Below, piece by piece: positions 39,851 to 51,385 of a DNA stretch of 64,000 nucleotides (positions are counted from its first letter, which is position 1; the number at the start of each line of letters is the position of its first letter). The notes beneath the pieces are model-generated. The model ran no database searches. It had not been told where the DNA came from and worked only from the letters and a program-made list of their open reading frames with translations. The DNA is taken from the NCBI RefSeq assembly GCF_947172395.1, contig NC_069086.1:14707572-14771571 (forward strand). Reading direction: 5' to 3'. The translations under genes and the position numbers were made by a program. This DNA is from Bicyclus anynana (Eukaryota; Arthropoda; Insecta; Lepidoptera; Nymphalidae).

Positions 39851-40269
39851 GTATAGTCATGGAAACGCCGTTAACGGTTGCGTAAGTGTTATTTTAATTA
39901 GTAACTATTTCAGTTAATCCGACCAAAAAAGGCATTCACATTTATAAAATCTTGGCCTCGCCAGTTTCAACATTTACGCGATATCTTCATGTTTACGAAA
40001 CAAATAATTCTATTGCATATCTACTTAAATTTAAGAAATATTATAATAATAAAAATCATTCACTTTTCAAAAAAACACAGTTATACTTATTCTTTAAGTA
40101 ATATATTTTGTAGAGTTGAAAAATATAATTTGTTATTACTATATTATTCTATTATTACATTATTATCATCACCATCAAAATTTTGATAATTTTTAGCACA
40201 AGCTGATATTCTCTTTTAGAATGGTAGCGGGGTTACTTGGAAGATTTGGTGAATGGTTATTTACCTAGA

Positions 40270-40577
40270 GAGACGTGACAGCCCAGTGGATATGACCTCT
40301 GCCTCCGATTCTGGAGGGTGTGGGATCGAATCCGGTCCGGGGCATGCGCCTCCAACTTTTCATTTGTGCGCATTTTATGAAATTAAATATCACGTGTCTC
40401 AAACGGTGAAGGAAAACATCCTGAGGAAACCTGCATACCAGAGAATTTTCTTAATTGTCTGCGTGTGTGAAGTCTGCTAATCCGCATTGGGCCAGCGTGG
40501 TGGACTATTGGCCTAACCCCTCTCATTCTGAGAGGAGACTCGAGCTCAGCAATCAGCCGAATATGGGTTGATAATAA
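40270..40577 (+). mobile_element. SINE S1, full length, plus strand
   Basis: Starts GACAGCCCAGTGGATATGAC (A-box side), B box GTGGGATCGAATCCGG, then GGGGCATGCGCCTCCAACTT, ATATCACGTGTCTCAAACGG, ACATCCTGAGGAAACCTGCA, GGTGGACTATTGGCCTAACC, GACTCGAGCTCAGCAATCAG, and tail GGGTTGATAATAA. Confidence 0.93.
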
Positions 40578-41342
40578 ATATCTAAGTACTTATTACGAGT
40601 AAGTATAATTATTATACACCTATGAAGTGATAGAATGAGTAATTATTTATTAATTAATCACCATTCATTCAGTTATATAGCATTTACTGTTATCTTACTT
40701 CGATCATTCGATGCAACCTACACGTTGGTTAATAGGGGAAATACTGCTGACTCATTATTCTATCACATTAACGTTGAATCATCAGACTGCATGTCGTAAA
40801 TAGAAAGTAATAAAGTAACGAATATTCGGAAACCCGCACGGTCGTCGACCCTTAATTATATTGTACCAAAAACATAAAGCATAGACTACGCTTGTACATA
40901 TGTTATCTGTGCTACGGGTACGTATTCTGTGCTTTATGATGCTGGAACGTTAAACACTTTCTTGACCATAGACACGTTCCAGCGGCAAAGTAGGGATACT
41001 GAAATGGAATCATGTTGGTTGGGTGCCCGCATATAGGTACCTACTCTCTTCCGCGAGACTCTGCCTCGTTAGTACTGTGGTTAGCCTACGTGGATTCGGA
41101 TCACGAAGACCTGGGTTCGCGTTAGATATAGTTTTGAACTATAGAGGTTTTATTTTCTTCTAAGAAATTCTTAGTAATAAATTCTCAGACCGGACGTCGC
41201 TCGGTGGTGTTACACTACCGTGTTTTGCAGAGCACGTTAAGCTCCATATCCTCTATCCTATGGGATAATGGCGTGCACTTCATTGATGCAAAGTAGCATT
41301 GCCTATGACTCATAATAACAAACCTGTAATTGTAGTAGACGG

Positions 41343-41710
41343 TTGCAAGCTTTTGAGATGTGGGGGCTAAGGAAAATGTTCAAAATTTCCTGGAAAGACT
41401 TCGTCTCGAATGATCAAGTTTTAAAAAGAGCCAATTGTAGCCCAAGCCTCATGACAATCATTAAGAGGAGGAAAATCGCATTTTTCGGGCATCTGCAAAG
41501 GGGATCCCTCTATGAGGTTGATCCTAGAAGGTAAGATACCCGGAAAACGGCGCTCCAGGAAGACAGCGAAGAAAGTGGATAGATGATGTCAAAGAGTGGA
41601 CCAAGTTAACATACACACAGCTTAAAAATATTGCAAAAGACCGGAAGAGTTTTCTACAAATGACCGACCAACTTTAGCTGGAAGAAGGCACCATGATGAT
41701 GATGATTGTA
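41343..41710 (+). mobile_element. LINE reverse-transcriptase C-terminal fragment
   Basis: The peptide FEMWGLRKMFKISWKDFVSN, then QVLKRANCSPSLMTIIKRRK, IAFFGHLQRGS matches the C-terminal end of a common insect non-LTR polymerase. Continuing in shifted frames (KIPGKRRSRKTAKKVD, GRRHHDDDD) it ends in a GATGATGATGAT tail. It is broken by stops and inactive. Confidence 0.75.
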
Positions 41711-43021
41711 GTAGGAATTTTACATTTTGTTCAATTTGTGCGTATAGTGCCTACCCTAGTTGAAATCCTGAGGCATGGCTTAACAAAGATGACTGTATGC
41801 GAGAATGTGTCTGTTCATTTTTATTAAGCTACAGAGCTTAATAAAGATGACTGTGTGCGAGCATATGTCTTTGACCTTTTGTTATATAGGCTAGTAATTT
41901 TATTGATGGCGGATGACTGGATTTCTTGCCGGAGAATTATTTTGCATCACTTTCAACAACTATATTGCTTTACATCATTCTACCATGTAAGTGTCTCTAC
42001 CTACTTCGCGTTTACATCACCGGCAATAATTCAAGATATTGCATTGAAACGGCAATAAAATAATTGCCACATTTTTTCTTCGCTATTGAGAAAACAAAAC
42101 TGAAGCTGTTAGAACAGTCATGCAGTTGATTGCATGGTACATAACTTATAGATATCATTATTAGTTAGGTACAGCGGCGTGTCGAAGGTTTTTAAATAGG
42201 GTAGGCACTGGACAGTTATATAGTTATACGGTCTTGTAATAAGTCCACAGGGGCAGGCATTTTGGCTTGTAGCAGAAGCATACGGCACTGATTGTGTAAA
42301 TACATACTTAGTCTACAGTAATTATACATGCCTAGTTGTTCTAAGTATTTCTAGAAGATAGTTTGACTTTGATTTATTAGTAAGACGAGAATTGGATGTA
42401 TGTAAAATATCTCGCAGTCGCAGCAGATATGCAAAGTACTTATCGTAGGTAATTTAGACATTTGCCATTGAAACTAGTTTATCAAAAACTGTTGCACTAT
42501 CTGTGTCTTAACCATAAAAATAGCTAGTACCTGCGAAATATTAAAGAATCCAAAAAAAAAACGAACTGATATAAAGTCGCTTCGCATACGTTGAAGTTGT
42601 AGAGGAAAACTTGCGTCGAGTTAGATTTTTTTTTTATTCTGGTTGACATGCTCTTGGGTTTGTTGATTTTTCGTGATTAATAGCAAAATAAATTATCACT
42701 ACTTATTGAACTCCCAACAAACCAACAAAGTAACGTCTGCTTCAATATTGTTTTGTGTAGTTCATCATGATAAAGTTATTAATTGATCAGGCAGGTAGCC
42801 ACAATTAAGTAATCGACAAGATAATGCATTCGGCTAATCTAGTTTCTAACGGATAGCATTGATAGTGGGTCAAGGACGTTCACGATCACGTTCATTAATA
42901 CATTGACTACAAATAGTCCATTATTACGTAACAATGTACTGACCTTTCCACCCACCTTAAAAATAAGATATTTAATCTATTTTGACGTAGGTATCTACTA
43001 TGAGCCTATATAATATTATTA
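41711..43021. other. Intergenic, nothing recognised
   Basis: AT-rich, with a short direct repeat at 41775-41870 (CTTAATAAAGATGACTGT type, two copies). No gene or known repeat was identified. Confidence 0.5.
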
Positions 43022-43217
43022 TCTATACTAATATTATAAAGCTGAAGAGTTTGTTTGTTTGATTGAACGCGCTAATCTCAGGAACTACTGGTCCGATTGG
43101 AAAAATTCTTTTAGTGTTAGGTAGCCCATTTATCGAGGAAGGCTATAGGTTATATATTATCCCCGTATTCATATGGGAACGAGAACCACGCGAGTGAAAC
43201 CGCGCGGCGTCATCTAG
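43022..43217 (+). mobile_element. Helitron-like family H2, full copy
   Basis: Starts TCTATACTAATATTATAAAG, contains TTTGATTGAACGCGCTAATC, AGGAACTACTGGTCCGATTG, CCCATTTATCGAGGAAGGCT and ACCACGCGAGTGAAACCGCG, and ends GGCGTCATCTAG. TC start and CTAG end with a GC-rich terminal hairpin. Non-coding. A separate dispersed repeat (43270-43365, see 17883-17980) follows. Confidence 0.85.
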
Positions 43218-43369
43218 TTGTTAGACTAAAGTGTTTTTCAGATAGCATGGGTACGGTGACAGTCGCCTGTATGACGTTTATAATACGTACTAATATCGTA
43301 AATCGCGGCAAACTTTCAAGAGCGAAACCAACTGTCACCCGCACCATTCTACATGAAACTGTACCTACA

Positions 43370-44360
43370 AGTAGGTAGCAAGCGACCTGTAAGTAGAACT
43401 ATGCGCAGTATAACACCCTATATTCAATGTACTCTATGGTTTATAACATTTTCTTGTGTTAGCGACGTACTGTGAGGTGCCACGAGTAACCATTAAAGTA
43501 ATCTAAGAAAATATTTAATTTACTTAAACTGACATCTTGTTGAGTGTTTATGACGTCTTAAAATCTAAAAATGAGATGAATTGGATTCTCGCAAATATTT
43601 ATTAGTTTGTCTATGTCTAAATATAAAATAATATAACTAGATCTAATCAAAGTATCTAGTTGATAAGAAATGATAACATATATAACATAATAAATGTAGT
43701 ATGGTTAAAGTAGGTGAAGCGTAATTACTGATTAGCTCATCGCAAACCTTTGTTCACATCACAAAATAACAGTATAATGAACTTGCCGCATAGCCTACTT
43801 GTTTATGTCTAGTTTGAAAAGGCATTGTACTCATTTTGGGTTGCTATTTGAATGACAAAAGCGAGAAGGTTAATAAGAAAATCATATTTAGCGAATATGA
43901 AAGTAGGTGTACCTATTCATATAAAATTATGAAAGTTGGTAAAAACTTTTGATTATAGTATCTTTATCTACCCACACATACATAGTTTTGTTTATTTGGG
44001 TACTTGGAAAGATTTATTCTTATTAGAATTAAAATATTTTCTAGGTAAGTACTAGCTATTATAATTATACAAGTGTTTACTAAATTATTTATGAAGATTT
44101 ATTTAGATATAAAGAAGCTTTAGTATCCTATTTGTAGTAGATTTTTCAAAAGCACCTACATAAGTTTGTATGTAAAGTGTCCATTTTATTATTTACGTTT
44201 ACATCCTTTATCATCATCATGGATAAATAGGGACAAACCTTATTCAGGTAATGTATTAAGTACCTAGGTACCTATTATGTGAAAATGTACATAGGCCATG
44301 CAATGTCTCAATTCGTTAATTATTAAATCGCAATCAATTTTAGACTCTAAGTTGACTGAC
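43370..44360. other. AT-rich, nothing recognised
   Basis: No ORF, repeat or RNA gene was identified in this stretch, which lies directly downstream (on the minus strand) of the candidate LRRC20-like distal exon and would be its intron start. Confidence 0.5.
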
Positions 44361-44520
44361 CTAATTGACTATTTTCCTGTGCATCTTCACATCTGCTAAC
44401 AACCCGTATGATGGCCCGTCCAGCCAGCCTGGCGCAGATCATCATAGCTGGTGCCCTGGTGTCCCCTTCCTCCGCCTCCGCAGGCATCCTCGTCCCCTCG
44501 TAATCCGACGGTGGCCTCAT
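44361..44520 (-). CDS. LRRC20: Candidate alternative first coding exon of the LRRC20-like gene
   Basis: From ATG at 44520 the frame gives 53 residues (MRPPSDYEGTRMPAEAEEGD at the start, ending in LAGRAIIRVVSRCEDAQENS then QL) and meets a GTCAGT donor at 44360 in phase 1. The proximal first exon (35216-35153) ends RVILRCETAQETQEL, also in phase 1, with the same split Asp codon. The two exon ends are clearly alike (R-V-x-x-RCE-x-AQE). Joined to exon 2 (33977) this exon would make a longer isoform with an acidic N-terminus. It could instead start a separate paralogue, but no further homologous exons were seen in the 9 kb between. Exon content is moderately GC-rich compared with the flanks. Confidence 0.6.
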
Positions 44521-44960
44521 CACTGCACTTGATATTGAACACTGCACTCCTCAGTTCAAACCACTAGAGTTATCACGATTGTCAGAGTTCCAAATTCAAA
44601 TTTCGAAACACAGATAATTTATTTATTTGTTTTTCTACGCCGCTCCGAAACGCAAAAGCGCCTGGGTGGACGGCAAGGCTCGCAAATTCGTGCGCGGCGT
44701 TTCCACCGAGCCTTTATATCGTCGCTAAAACAAAGAAGCATGGCGTGCGAGCGAGGGGGCAACAACAACAAACGGTCGTCCCGCTCGCACTGTCTACGCA
44801 GTTGACGCAAGTACGCTTTCCTCGCGGAAGCTGTAGGAAAATGCTCGGGTGACAACACAAGGATTCTGTTGTCCCAACTCAAGGGTATTACTAAAGTGAA
44901 TCGCAAAAATATCTTAACTAGGTTTATTATGCGTAGAGAGTACAAATATAATAGGTACAT
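44521..44960 (-). promoter_or_regulatory. GC-rich segment upstream of the distal LRRC20-like exon
   Basis: About 44635-44830 is markedly richer in G+C and CpG (CGCCGCTCCGAAACGC, GTGCGCGGCG, GGTCGTCCCGCTCGC) than the AT-rich surroundings and sits 100-450 bp upstream of the candidate first exon. It would fit a promoter and 5' UTR. No core promoter motif can be assigned with certainty. The open frame at 44619-44960 (-) is likely incidental. Confidence 0.4.
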
Positions 44961-44999
44961 TTTTGAGTACTATCTATTGAAGAGTGGAAATAACCAGAA

Positions 45000-46820
45000 A
45001 TATTAATGATAGATCTCAAATTATCATTTATTTTTATTAATATCCAATCCCATGGTCAACTGGTTAACATCTGGTAATAGTTAAAAGGGTTAAGTTAAAA
45101 TATCTTCATACTTTTATATTTCTGTGAATTACAATTAACTTTTTAATCAAAAAAATATAAAATTTTGCTTTAAAACGGCTTATCCGTTGGACGTAAAACT
45201 TTCAGAATAAGTAGGTAAAATTATAGCTAAAACTCTTTAGTTTTTAATAGGAAACTTTGATAGTTCAATATACACTGGTTATTAAATGTTAGTCGTATTT
45301 ACTACCGTTATCGATGTAAACTCGGTTATCAACATCGCTTTTGTTATTATGCATACAATTGTTATCGTCGATTGTATGATTGCGAGTTCAATGTGAAAGG
45401 ATAGGCTGGATGGTACAATGATTTTCCAGCCCAGTTATCCGTGTGCCATCATGTGTATAGAATAGGTATAGTACGCGGTCTATAAGTTGACCGGCAGGAA
45501 CACATTTCCAGATGTTAGTGGCGTACGGACGAGTAACCATAGCAACCTTGACGACATTACAATTGTGATCGAATTTTTCTATTAATTGACTCATTGAATG
45601 TACAGGGCAAGCACGGATCACGCGTTTGCCACTTTGGTTTATAATAGGGTAGTTGACTCATATCAAATTTAATTTAAACAATATTAATTTCGCATAAGGG
45701 TCCGAAATATATCGATATTAATTAATAAAAGTCAAGGATTTCTTATAAAACTTAATTTAATAATCATGTATTTTTTTCAGTCGTCAAAAACGCTGTCCAT
45801 ATTGTGACGTCACAAAGTTACTTAATATACTAAACGTCATACTAATTGTTGATTAATAAACTAGCCTACTGTACCTGCGCAGACGACTGCCATTTTGGTT
45901 CAACTTACTTGCCGGGGTCTATACGTACGTACGTTGTCGTAATTTATTGCAGAATTTTATTGCAATGTGCCTAATTTTAAAATCACTTTCAGTTATTACA
46001 AATTATGTTATTGACCAAACGCAGCGATCTTCTTTATCTGCCCTTCTATAATTTTTAAATTTAGAAAACTTTAACTATAGCCATCGCTTTCATATAAGAC
46101 TATTCTCAACCTATTTAATGATATATCTAGGTAATGACTTCTAGGCATTTTATGATCCGAATATGATATTGAGAACCGTGATGTTGGATGAATATTCAAT
46201 ATTTTCATCAGTGGAACCGACACTGCTATAAGATTCACTATAGATGTGACTTATACATATAGACAATATGTTACATAGTCTATTTACTCTACATCATTAA
46301 ACCTCGATACCGACATAGTCAATTGCAATTCGATAACACACGTAACCTATCAATTAGCAAAGACCTTGATTTATTAACCAGCATCGATGACCACAATAGT
46401 TATTAGTACAAGACTATTTTTTATCGGAACAATAATATATTAGCTGAGTAGGTATACTGTATAATACTTAAATAATATTAAAAATATTGACCGTTACAAT
46501 GTACTTGCGGCTAATAACAGATACATATTATTGTGTATCTAAGATTCTAATTTAGACAACAGTTTTTATAAATTAACAAGTATTCACACTGTTCTTCTTA
46601 AACTGTTTCCAAGATTCTGTTTAAATCTTACCGGGTTAGTAGGTACTACTACTACTAGTAATAATATTTTATAGGATCGTTTTACTGCGTTTGATGTATT
46701 AATTGATTATGAAACACGGCTCACGTGATATTAGGTCGGAGTATGCCCGACTAGTTTCGAACCCATACGGGGCCCTTAGTCATGAGCTGGTTCTTGCATC
46801 GCGGCACGATCCAAACTTAT
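45000..46820. other. Intergenic; one weak relative of the fold-back element
   Basis: Mostly AT-rich. At about 45775-45815 the sequence GTCAAAAACGCTGTCCATAT, TGTGACGTCAC resembles part of the fold-back arm at 20920-20975 (CATCAAAAACGCTGTCGTCC, ATTTTGTGACG). This suggests another member of that family, without clear ends. No gene found. Confidence 0.45.
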
Positions 46821-46823
46821 TTA

Positions 46824-47000
46824 TTACTAATATTTTAAAGAGGTAAATATGGTGTTGTAGGGGGTAACATCTGGATCTATTGAACCGAATTTGTAAATTC
46901 TTTGCCTTTATTAAGCCATGTTATTTGTGCTATATTTTATCGCCGTATTCTCAGGGGAACGGGAACTACGAAGATGTAACCGCGGGGTGTCGTCGAGTCC
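46824..47000 (+). mobile_element. H2 Helitron-like copy, degraded
   Basis: ATTACTAATATTTTAAAGAG, CATCTGGATCTATTGAACCG, GGGGAACGGGAACTACGAAG, ATGTAACCGCGGGGTGTCGT. The CTAG end is lost. Confidence 0.65.
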
Positions 47001-47019
47001 AAAACAACTATGGATTATA

Positions 47020-47335
47020 TCCCTGGCTGAGCTGATTGAAGTTTTCTTAATTGGTCCAGGTCTGGCTGGTGGGAGGCTTCGGCCGTGGATCGTTACCACC
47101 GTACAAACAAAGACGACAAGCGATTTACCGCCGGTACGATCTCGTGTAGAAACCGAAAGGGGTGTGGATTTTCATCCTACTTCTTGTTAGAAGTAGGATG
47201 AAAATCCACACCCCTTTGCAATGAATGCAATCTATGATGGAATCGGGCTAACTTGTTAGTATTCCATCATAGATTGCATTATCACTTACCATCAGGTGAA
47301 ATTGTAGTCAAGGGTTAATTTGTAGAGAATAAAAA
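47020..47335 (+). mobile_element. SINE S2 with an internal snap-back rearrangement
   Basis: Normal S2 order from CCCTGGCTGAGCTGATTGAA to GGTGTGGATTTTCATCCTAC. At about 47180-47235 an inverted piece (GAAGTAGGATGAAAATCCAC, then ACCCC) mirrors the preceding bases. A direct/inverted ATTCCATCATAGATTGCAT pair follows, and the element resumes with CTTACCATCAGGTGAAATTG and a GAATAAAAAAA tail. The tRNA-like head is missing. Confidence 0.8.
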
Positions 47336-47738
47336 AAAATATTATTTTAAGCTGAAGAAAATTAATTCAATGTAAGAGTTTTTACAAGTTTGTTTATCAT
47401 TAGGGATTTTACCCTTTGTTGTAAGTAACACCGGCCCTTAAATCACGAGATGTTAGCACGCTATTAATTTGCGTCAGTCGGAAAAGTGTGACGTAGCACA
47501 GGCATCCGTTCAACGCACTGTTTTCATGTCTTGGCCAAACAGAGACGCAGATTTTCAATTTTGCCAACCTTGAACACGTGCCAAGACTGTAAACTGTATT
47601 CCCCAGTCTCGTGCAACTATTAAAATACGAATCTATTTATTTAAATTCAAAATAAACAAGGAAGGGAAGCTCAAATACGATGTTTTCGACGTTTAAATTA
47701 TCAACTGTATTTTTTCCGCAATTGTGAATTTGTTTGAA

Positions 47739-48080
47739 ATTAATGGCGGAATTACATTTGTCTGTCGTGGTAAAAGTCAGACAAATATAATTCCACCATA
47801 AAACTCGGTATTAGTTTTGATAGTTTATGTGGCCGTGACGTTCATTCGCATGAAATTCTATTTTTCACAAATCTCGCAGGAACCGTGGGTTTCTCCGTGA
47901 TAAAAAGTAGTCTTATGTTCTGCTCCAATGTTCCATTTGGAACTTTAGAATTTTAGAACAATGATAAATGGAACATTGGACGTTCCATTGTTCATGTAAA
48001 ATTCATCTAAAGCGGTACAGCGTAATAGCCGTGAAAAGACAAGAGACAGACGGACTTTCACATTTATAATATTAGTATGG
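47739..48080 (-). repeat. Palindromic segment plus Helitron-like remnant
   Basis: 47739-47803 forms a hairpin (GGCGGAATTACATTTGTCTG against CAGACAAATATAATTCCACC). 47830-48080 has Helitron-like marks (TTTTTCACAAATCTCGCAGG, AAGTAGTCTTATGTTCTGCT, ACTTTCACATTTATAATATT) and an internal GGAACATTGGACGTTCC palindrome. Confidence 0.55.
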
Positions 48081-48880
48081 ATGAATGTCGCAATTCGCAA
48101 TCGAATTTGTCATACTTTTTACCCGACTGCAATAAGGGTTATGACGTTATGTTCTGCGCTCGTGTCATCTACGTAATAATATGTATTTAAGTAGTATTCT
48201 TTATTATTATCCTCATAACTTCAAAAACGTTGAACGGATTTACATAATTAGGATACCTATTTATCTCTATAGATTTGTCTTGACAACCCAAGTGTTCTTA
48301 AAGGTGAAGTTAAAAAAACAATAGACACGAGGTGAAAAAAAAATCAATTTAATAATCATCTTAAATTCCTATTTCCACCCTATTGGTGCCGACTGTTTTC
48401 TAATTGTTTTCTACACTTCTGGTAAGAACTTGTTTTTTTTTTATTTTCATTTTTTACAGTTTAAGCAGTCGGGTTTTTAACTTTTTCAAATTATTTTTTT
48501 ATTAGCTAAACGACTAGGTTTTTAGTAAAAGTCATAACTTCATTTTCATAGTCCCTTTTAAAAATAAAATACCCAAAAAGTTCGTGTTAAAACAAGAATG
48601 TACTTAAAACCTTGAAGATTTTATTATGAGTTGTACCTACTATTGCAAAAATCATTCGAAACTCGGAAGTGGATAGATGCATTCTCATAGATCATTAGTT
48701 GCTTGTCCTTATTTGAAATAAGTACATATATCGGTATCTGACAATAACTGTAAGGAGAGATTATCATAAGTTTATGGTCCGGTACTTATAGTGTATTATC
48801 TATGGTCCGGTAGTGTTTTCTGCTTGCGACCTTTAACTGGAACCCAAGTCATATAGATTGATTTCTATATTATATTTAGA
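48081..48880. other. Intergenic, nothing recognised
   Basis: AT-rich, homopolymer-rich. The TTTTTACCCGACTGCAATAA start (48117) and AAGCAGTCGGGTTTTTAACT (48461) are inverted to each other and may bound an old repeat of about 360 bp. Confidence 0.4.
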
Positions 48881-48934
48881 TACTAGCGGACGCCCGCGAC
48901 TTCGTCCGCGTGAAAGTCGTTGTAAACTTTCAAC

Positions 48935-49036
48935 TACCCCTACCCTACCCTTACCCTACCCTACCCCTGCCCTACCTAGGGGTACCTACCCTACCCTACC
49001 CTACCCTACCCCTACCCTACACTACCCCTACCCTAC
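48935..49036 (+). repeat. CCCTA pentanucleotide array
   Basis: Imperfect array of CCCTA/CCCCTA/CCCTTA units with an inner CCTAGGGGTACC palindrome. It differs from the insect telomere repeat TTAGG. Confidence 0.9.
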
Positions 49037-49617
49037 TAATTAAGGCTGCACTAATTAAGACGCGAGTCGCGTCGAGCGGCAACCGTTACACAAAAATAAT
49101 CCATATAGCATGAATTAGTATGCACGCGCGATGGCTTAGCGTATTTCTTGTATAACTTTGGTGTTTCTTTACCGATTTTTATGATTCTTTTTTTATTGAA
49201 TAGGTAATAATGTTAACTTTTTTAGTTAGGGATGAGTGATGAGTGTTAGAAACATAAGAGTAGACAAATTAAAATTGGAAAGCTCCGAACTGCTAAGCTA
49301 TCGGGAGTTACACGTGCTATTGTGAGTCAATCATAAAAGATAGACATATATATGCTGTTGTGTTTTTATAGATAATTTTAAGGAGAATATTTCCGTCATA
49401 CATGATTTTTATGTAGCTTTAACCATTAAGGCTGTACACGCGACGGAAACTTGAAAAATTGAGTAACTTCTCCCGTTTTCTCAACATTTCTCTTCACTGC
49501 TCTGCTCCTATTGATCGTAGCGTAATGAAAAGTATACTATAACCTGCACAGGAGTATGACGAATAATTGTACCAAGTTTCGTTAAAATCCGTCAAGTAGT
49601 TTTTGTTTCTATAAAGA

Positions 49618-49621
49618 ACAT

Positions 49622-49675
<54 letters not shown>
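49618..49675 (+). repeat. CAGA tetranucleotide array
   Basis: About 14 uninterrupted ACAG units, typical of the interior of lepidopteran Helitron-like repeats. Confidence 0.95.
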
Positions 49676-49678
<3 letters not shown>

Positions 49679-50066
49679 AATTTTACTGATTGCATTTTTG
49701 GCATCAGTATCGATCACTAATCACCCCCTGATAGTTATTTTGGAAATATATTTCATGTACAGAATTGACCTCTCTATAGATTTATTATAAGTATAGATAT
49801 TAACTCTACATGGTAGGAAAATATTACATTTATTTAATTCTTGCCGTAAATAATAAATATGCCGTAAATATGCAGAATGCAACAAAATAACATCAGCCTC
49901 AGTCAAAGACTTACCTTAGATTTTTTTTAAACTATCATAGAAGGTAACAAGGTCCAATACTTGTATGTTGGTTTGTAACCATAAAATGTTAGTCGTATTA
50001 ATATTGACTAAGTACATAATAATAGCCTTCTATTTGAACAACATTAATAGTGTTTTTATTTGAACA

Positions 50067-50265
50067 CTAGCTGACGCCGCGCGGTTTCACTCGCGTGGTT
50101 CCCGTTCCCGTAGGGATAAGGGGATAATATATAGCCTATAGCCTTCCTCGATAAATAGGCTATCTAACACTGAAAGAATTTTTCAAATCGGACCAGTAGT
50201 TCCTGAGATTAGCGCGTTCAATCAAACAAACAAACAAACTCTTCAGCTTTATAATATTAGTATAG
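50067..50265 (-). mobile_element. H2 Helitron-like copy, full
   Basis: Plus strand CTAGCTGACGCCGCGCGGTT, ATATATAGCCTATAGCCTTC, AATCGGACCAGTAGTTCCTG, CTTTATAATATTAGTATAGA. Inverse of the copy at 43022-43217. Confidence 0.9.
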
Positions 50266-50266
50266 A

Positions 50267-50450
50267 CTAGCGTCCGCCCACGATTCTTCCGCGTAAAATT
50301 TAGTTTTTCACAAATCCCTTGGGAACCATAGGATGAAACGTAGCCTATGTGTTATTTCCATTCTCAAATCGCTTCAGTAGTAGCGGCGTTAAAGAGTAAC
50401 AAACATCCACAGAAACATAAATCCATAGAAACTTTCGCGTTTATAATATT
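50267..50450 (-). mobile_element. Lep1-like Helitron directly joined to the H2 copy
   Basis: Starts CTAGCGTCCGCCCACGATTC right after the H2 end. Body AATCGCTTCAGTAGTAGCGG, end TTTCGCGTTTATAATATT. A palindrome at 50429-50482 repeats the terminal bases in inverse (AAACTTTCGCGTTTATAATA). Confidence 0.85.
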
Positions 50451-51056
50451 ATATATATATAATATAATAAACGCGAAAGTTTATAATATTATGTATATTG
50501 CGTGATATATTAAAATATTGATACAATTCAGATGAGGCTTTCGTCATATTTTTGAGGGAAGGTTTCAGTACCTATAAGTATAGGTATTTTGTAGGCAATT
50601 TGCTTGTCATTTAAAAGCAAATGTTCTTTGTCGCGTTTGTTTTTATTGCCTTGATAAATATTTATTACAAGCATGCGGTTCACACATTTTTGCGTATGTC
50701 ATTACACACGTAATGTAGCTATTAACTACACATACATCCTGCTTGTGTTGATTGCGTATGGATGGATTACTCAAAGCTGATTTTAATTATTTTAACCTTG
50801 TGTATCTAAGTACATACGAAAGTGGCTTCCTTCTCTCACGACCTAGTTCGGCGAGCGTTGTGTATTGAGAGCATAAATAAAGTCTACGTTGCGGTGAAAC
50901 TATTTCATCACACACGAAAGGCGTGATACAGTGTTAACACCTAAATCTATGTACCTACCTACCCAAATGGAAAACTACTGAAAACAGCCGAAACAAAATA
51001 AGAATTGGTGGCTCTTTTCTTGGATTAGCTATTAATTCTCTTCCTTTATATCGTGT

Positions 51057-51385
51057 GTCTTAAAATGCACACAACTGAAAAGTTGGAGGTGCATGCCCCG
51101 GACCGGATTCGAACCCACACCCTCCGGAATCGGAGGCAGAGGTCGTATCCACTGGGCTATCACGGCTTTTCAGTTGTGTGCATTTTAAGAAATTAAATAT
51201 CATGTGTTTCTAACGGTTAAGAAAAAACATCGTGAGGAAACCTGCATACCAAAGAATTTTCGTAATTCTCTGTGTATGTGAAGTCTGCCAATCCGCATTG
51301 GGCCATCGTGGTGGACTATTGGCCTAACCCCTCTCATACTGAGAGGAGACTCGAGCTCAGCAGTGAGCCGTATATGGGTTGATCA
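51057..51385. mobile_element. S1 SINE pieces in fold-back arrangement (copied in unit 2 at 54373-54701)
   Basis: A minus-strand head (GTCTTAAAATGCACACAACT to GGGCTATCACGGC) is followed at once by the plus-strand body (TTTTCAGTTGTGTGCATTTT to GAGCCGTATATGGGTTG). The 24-nt ends CTTAAAATGCACACAACTGA form perfect inverted arms. Confidence 0.88.

Larger units (their letters stand above)
48883..49800 (-). mobile_element. Helitron-like element carrying two microsatellites
   Basis: Plus strand starts CTAGCGGACGCCCGCGACTT, a Helitron 3' end in reverse. After GTGAAAGTCGTTGTAAACTT comes a CCCTA pentamer array (48935-49036). Further on are GAATAATTGTACCAAGTTTC, GTCAAGTAGTTTTTGTTTCT and a CAGA array (49618-49675). 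The 5' end is not clear. Other Helitrons in this window are about 200 bp, so this is a larger or composite member. Confidence 0.55.

Noticed and set aside
44619..44960. 113-residue minus-strand ORF upstream of the distal LRRC20-like exon
   Set aside because: Composition looks like CpG-rich promoter DNA; there is no domain, and it has no clear splice link to the exon.
48935..49036. Interstitial telomere repeat
   Set aside because: The unit is CCCTA, not the insect TTAGG/CCTAA repeat, and it lies inside a Helitron-like element.
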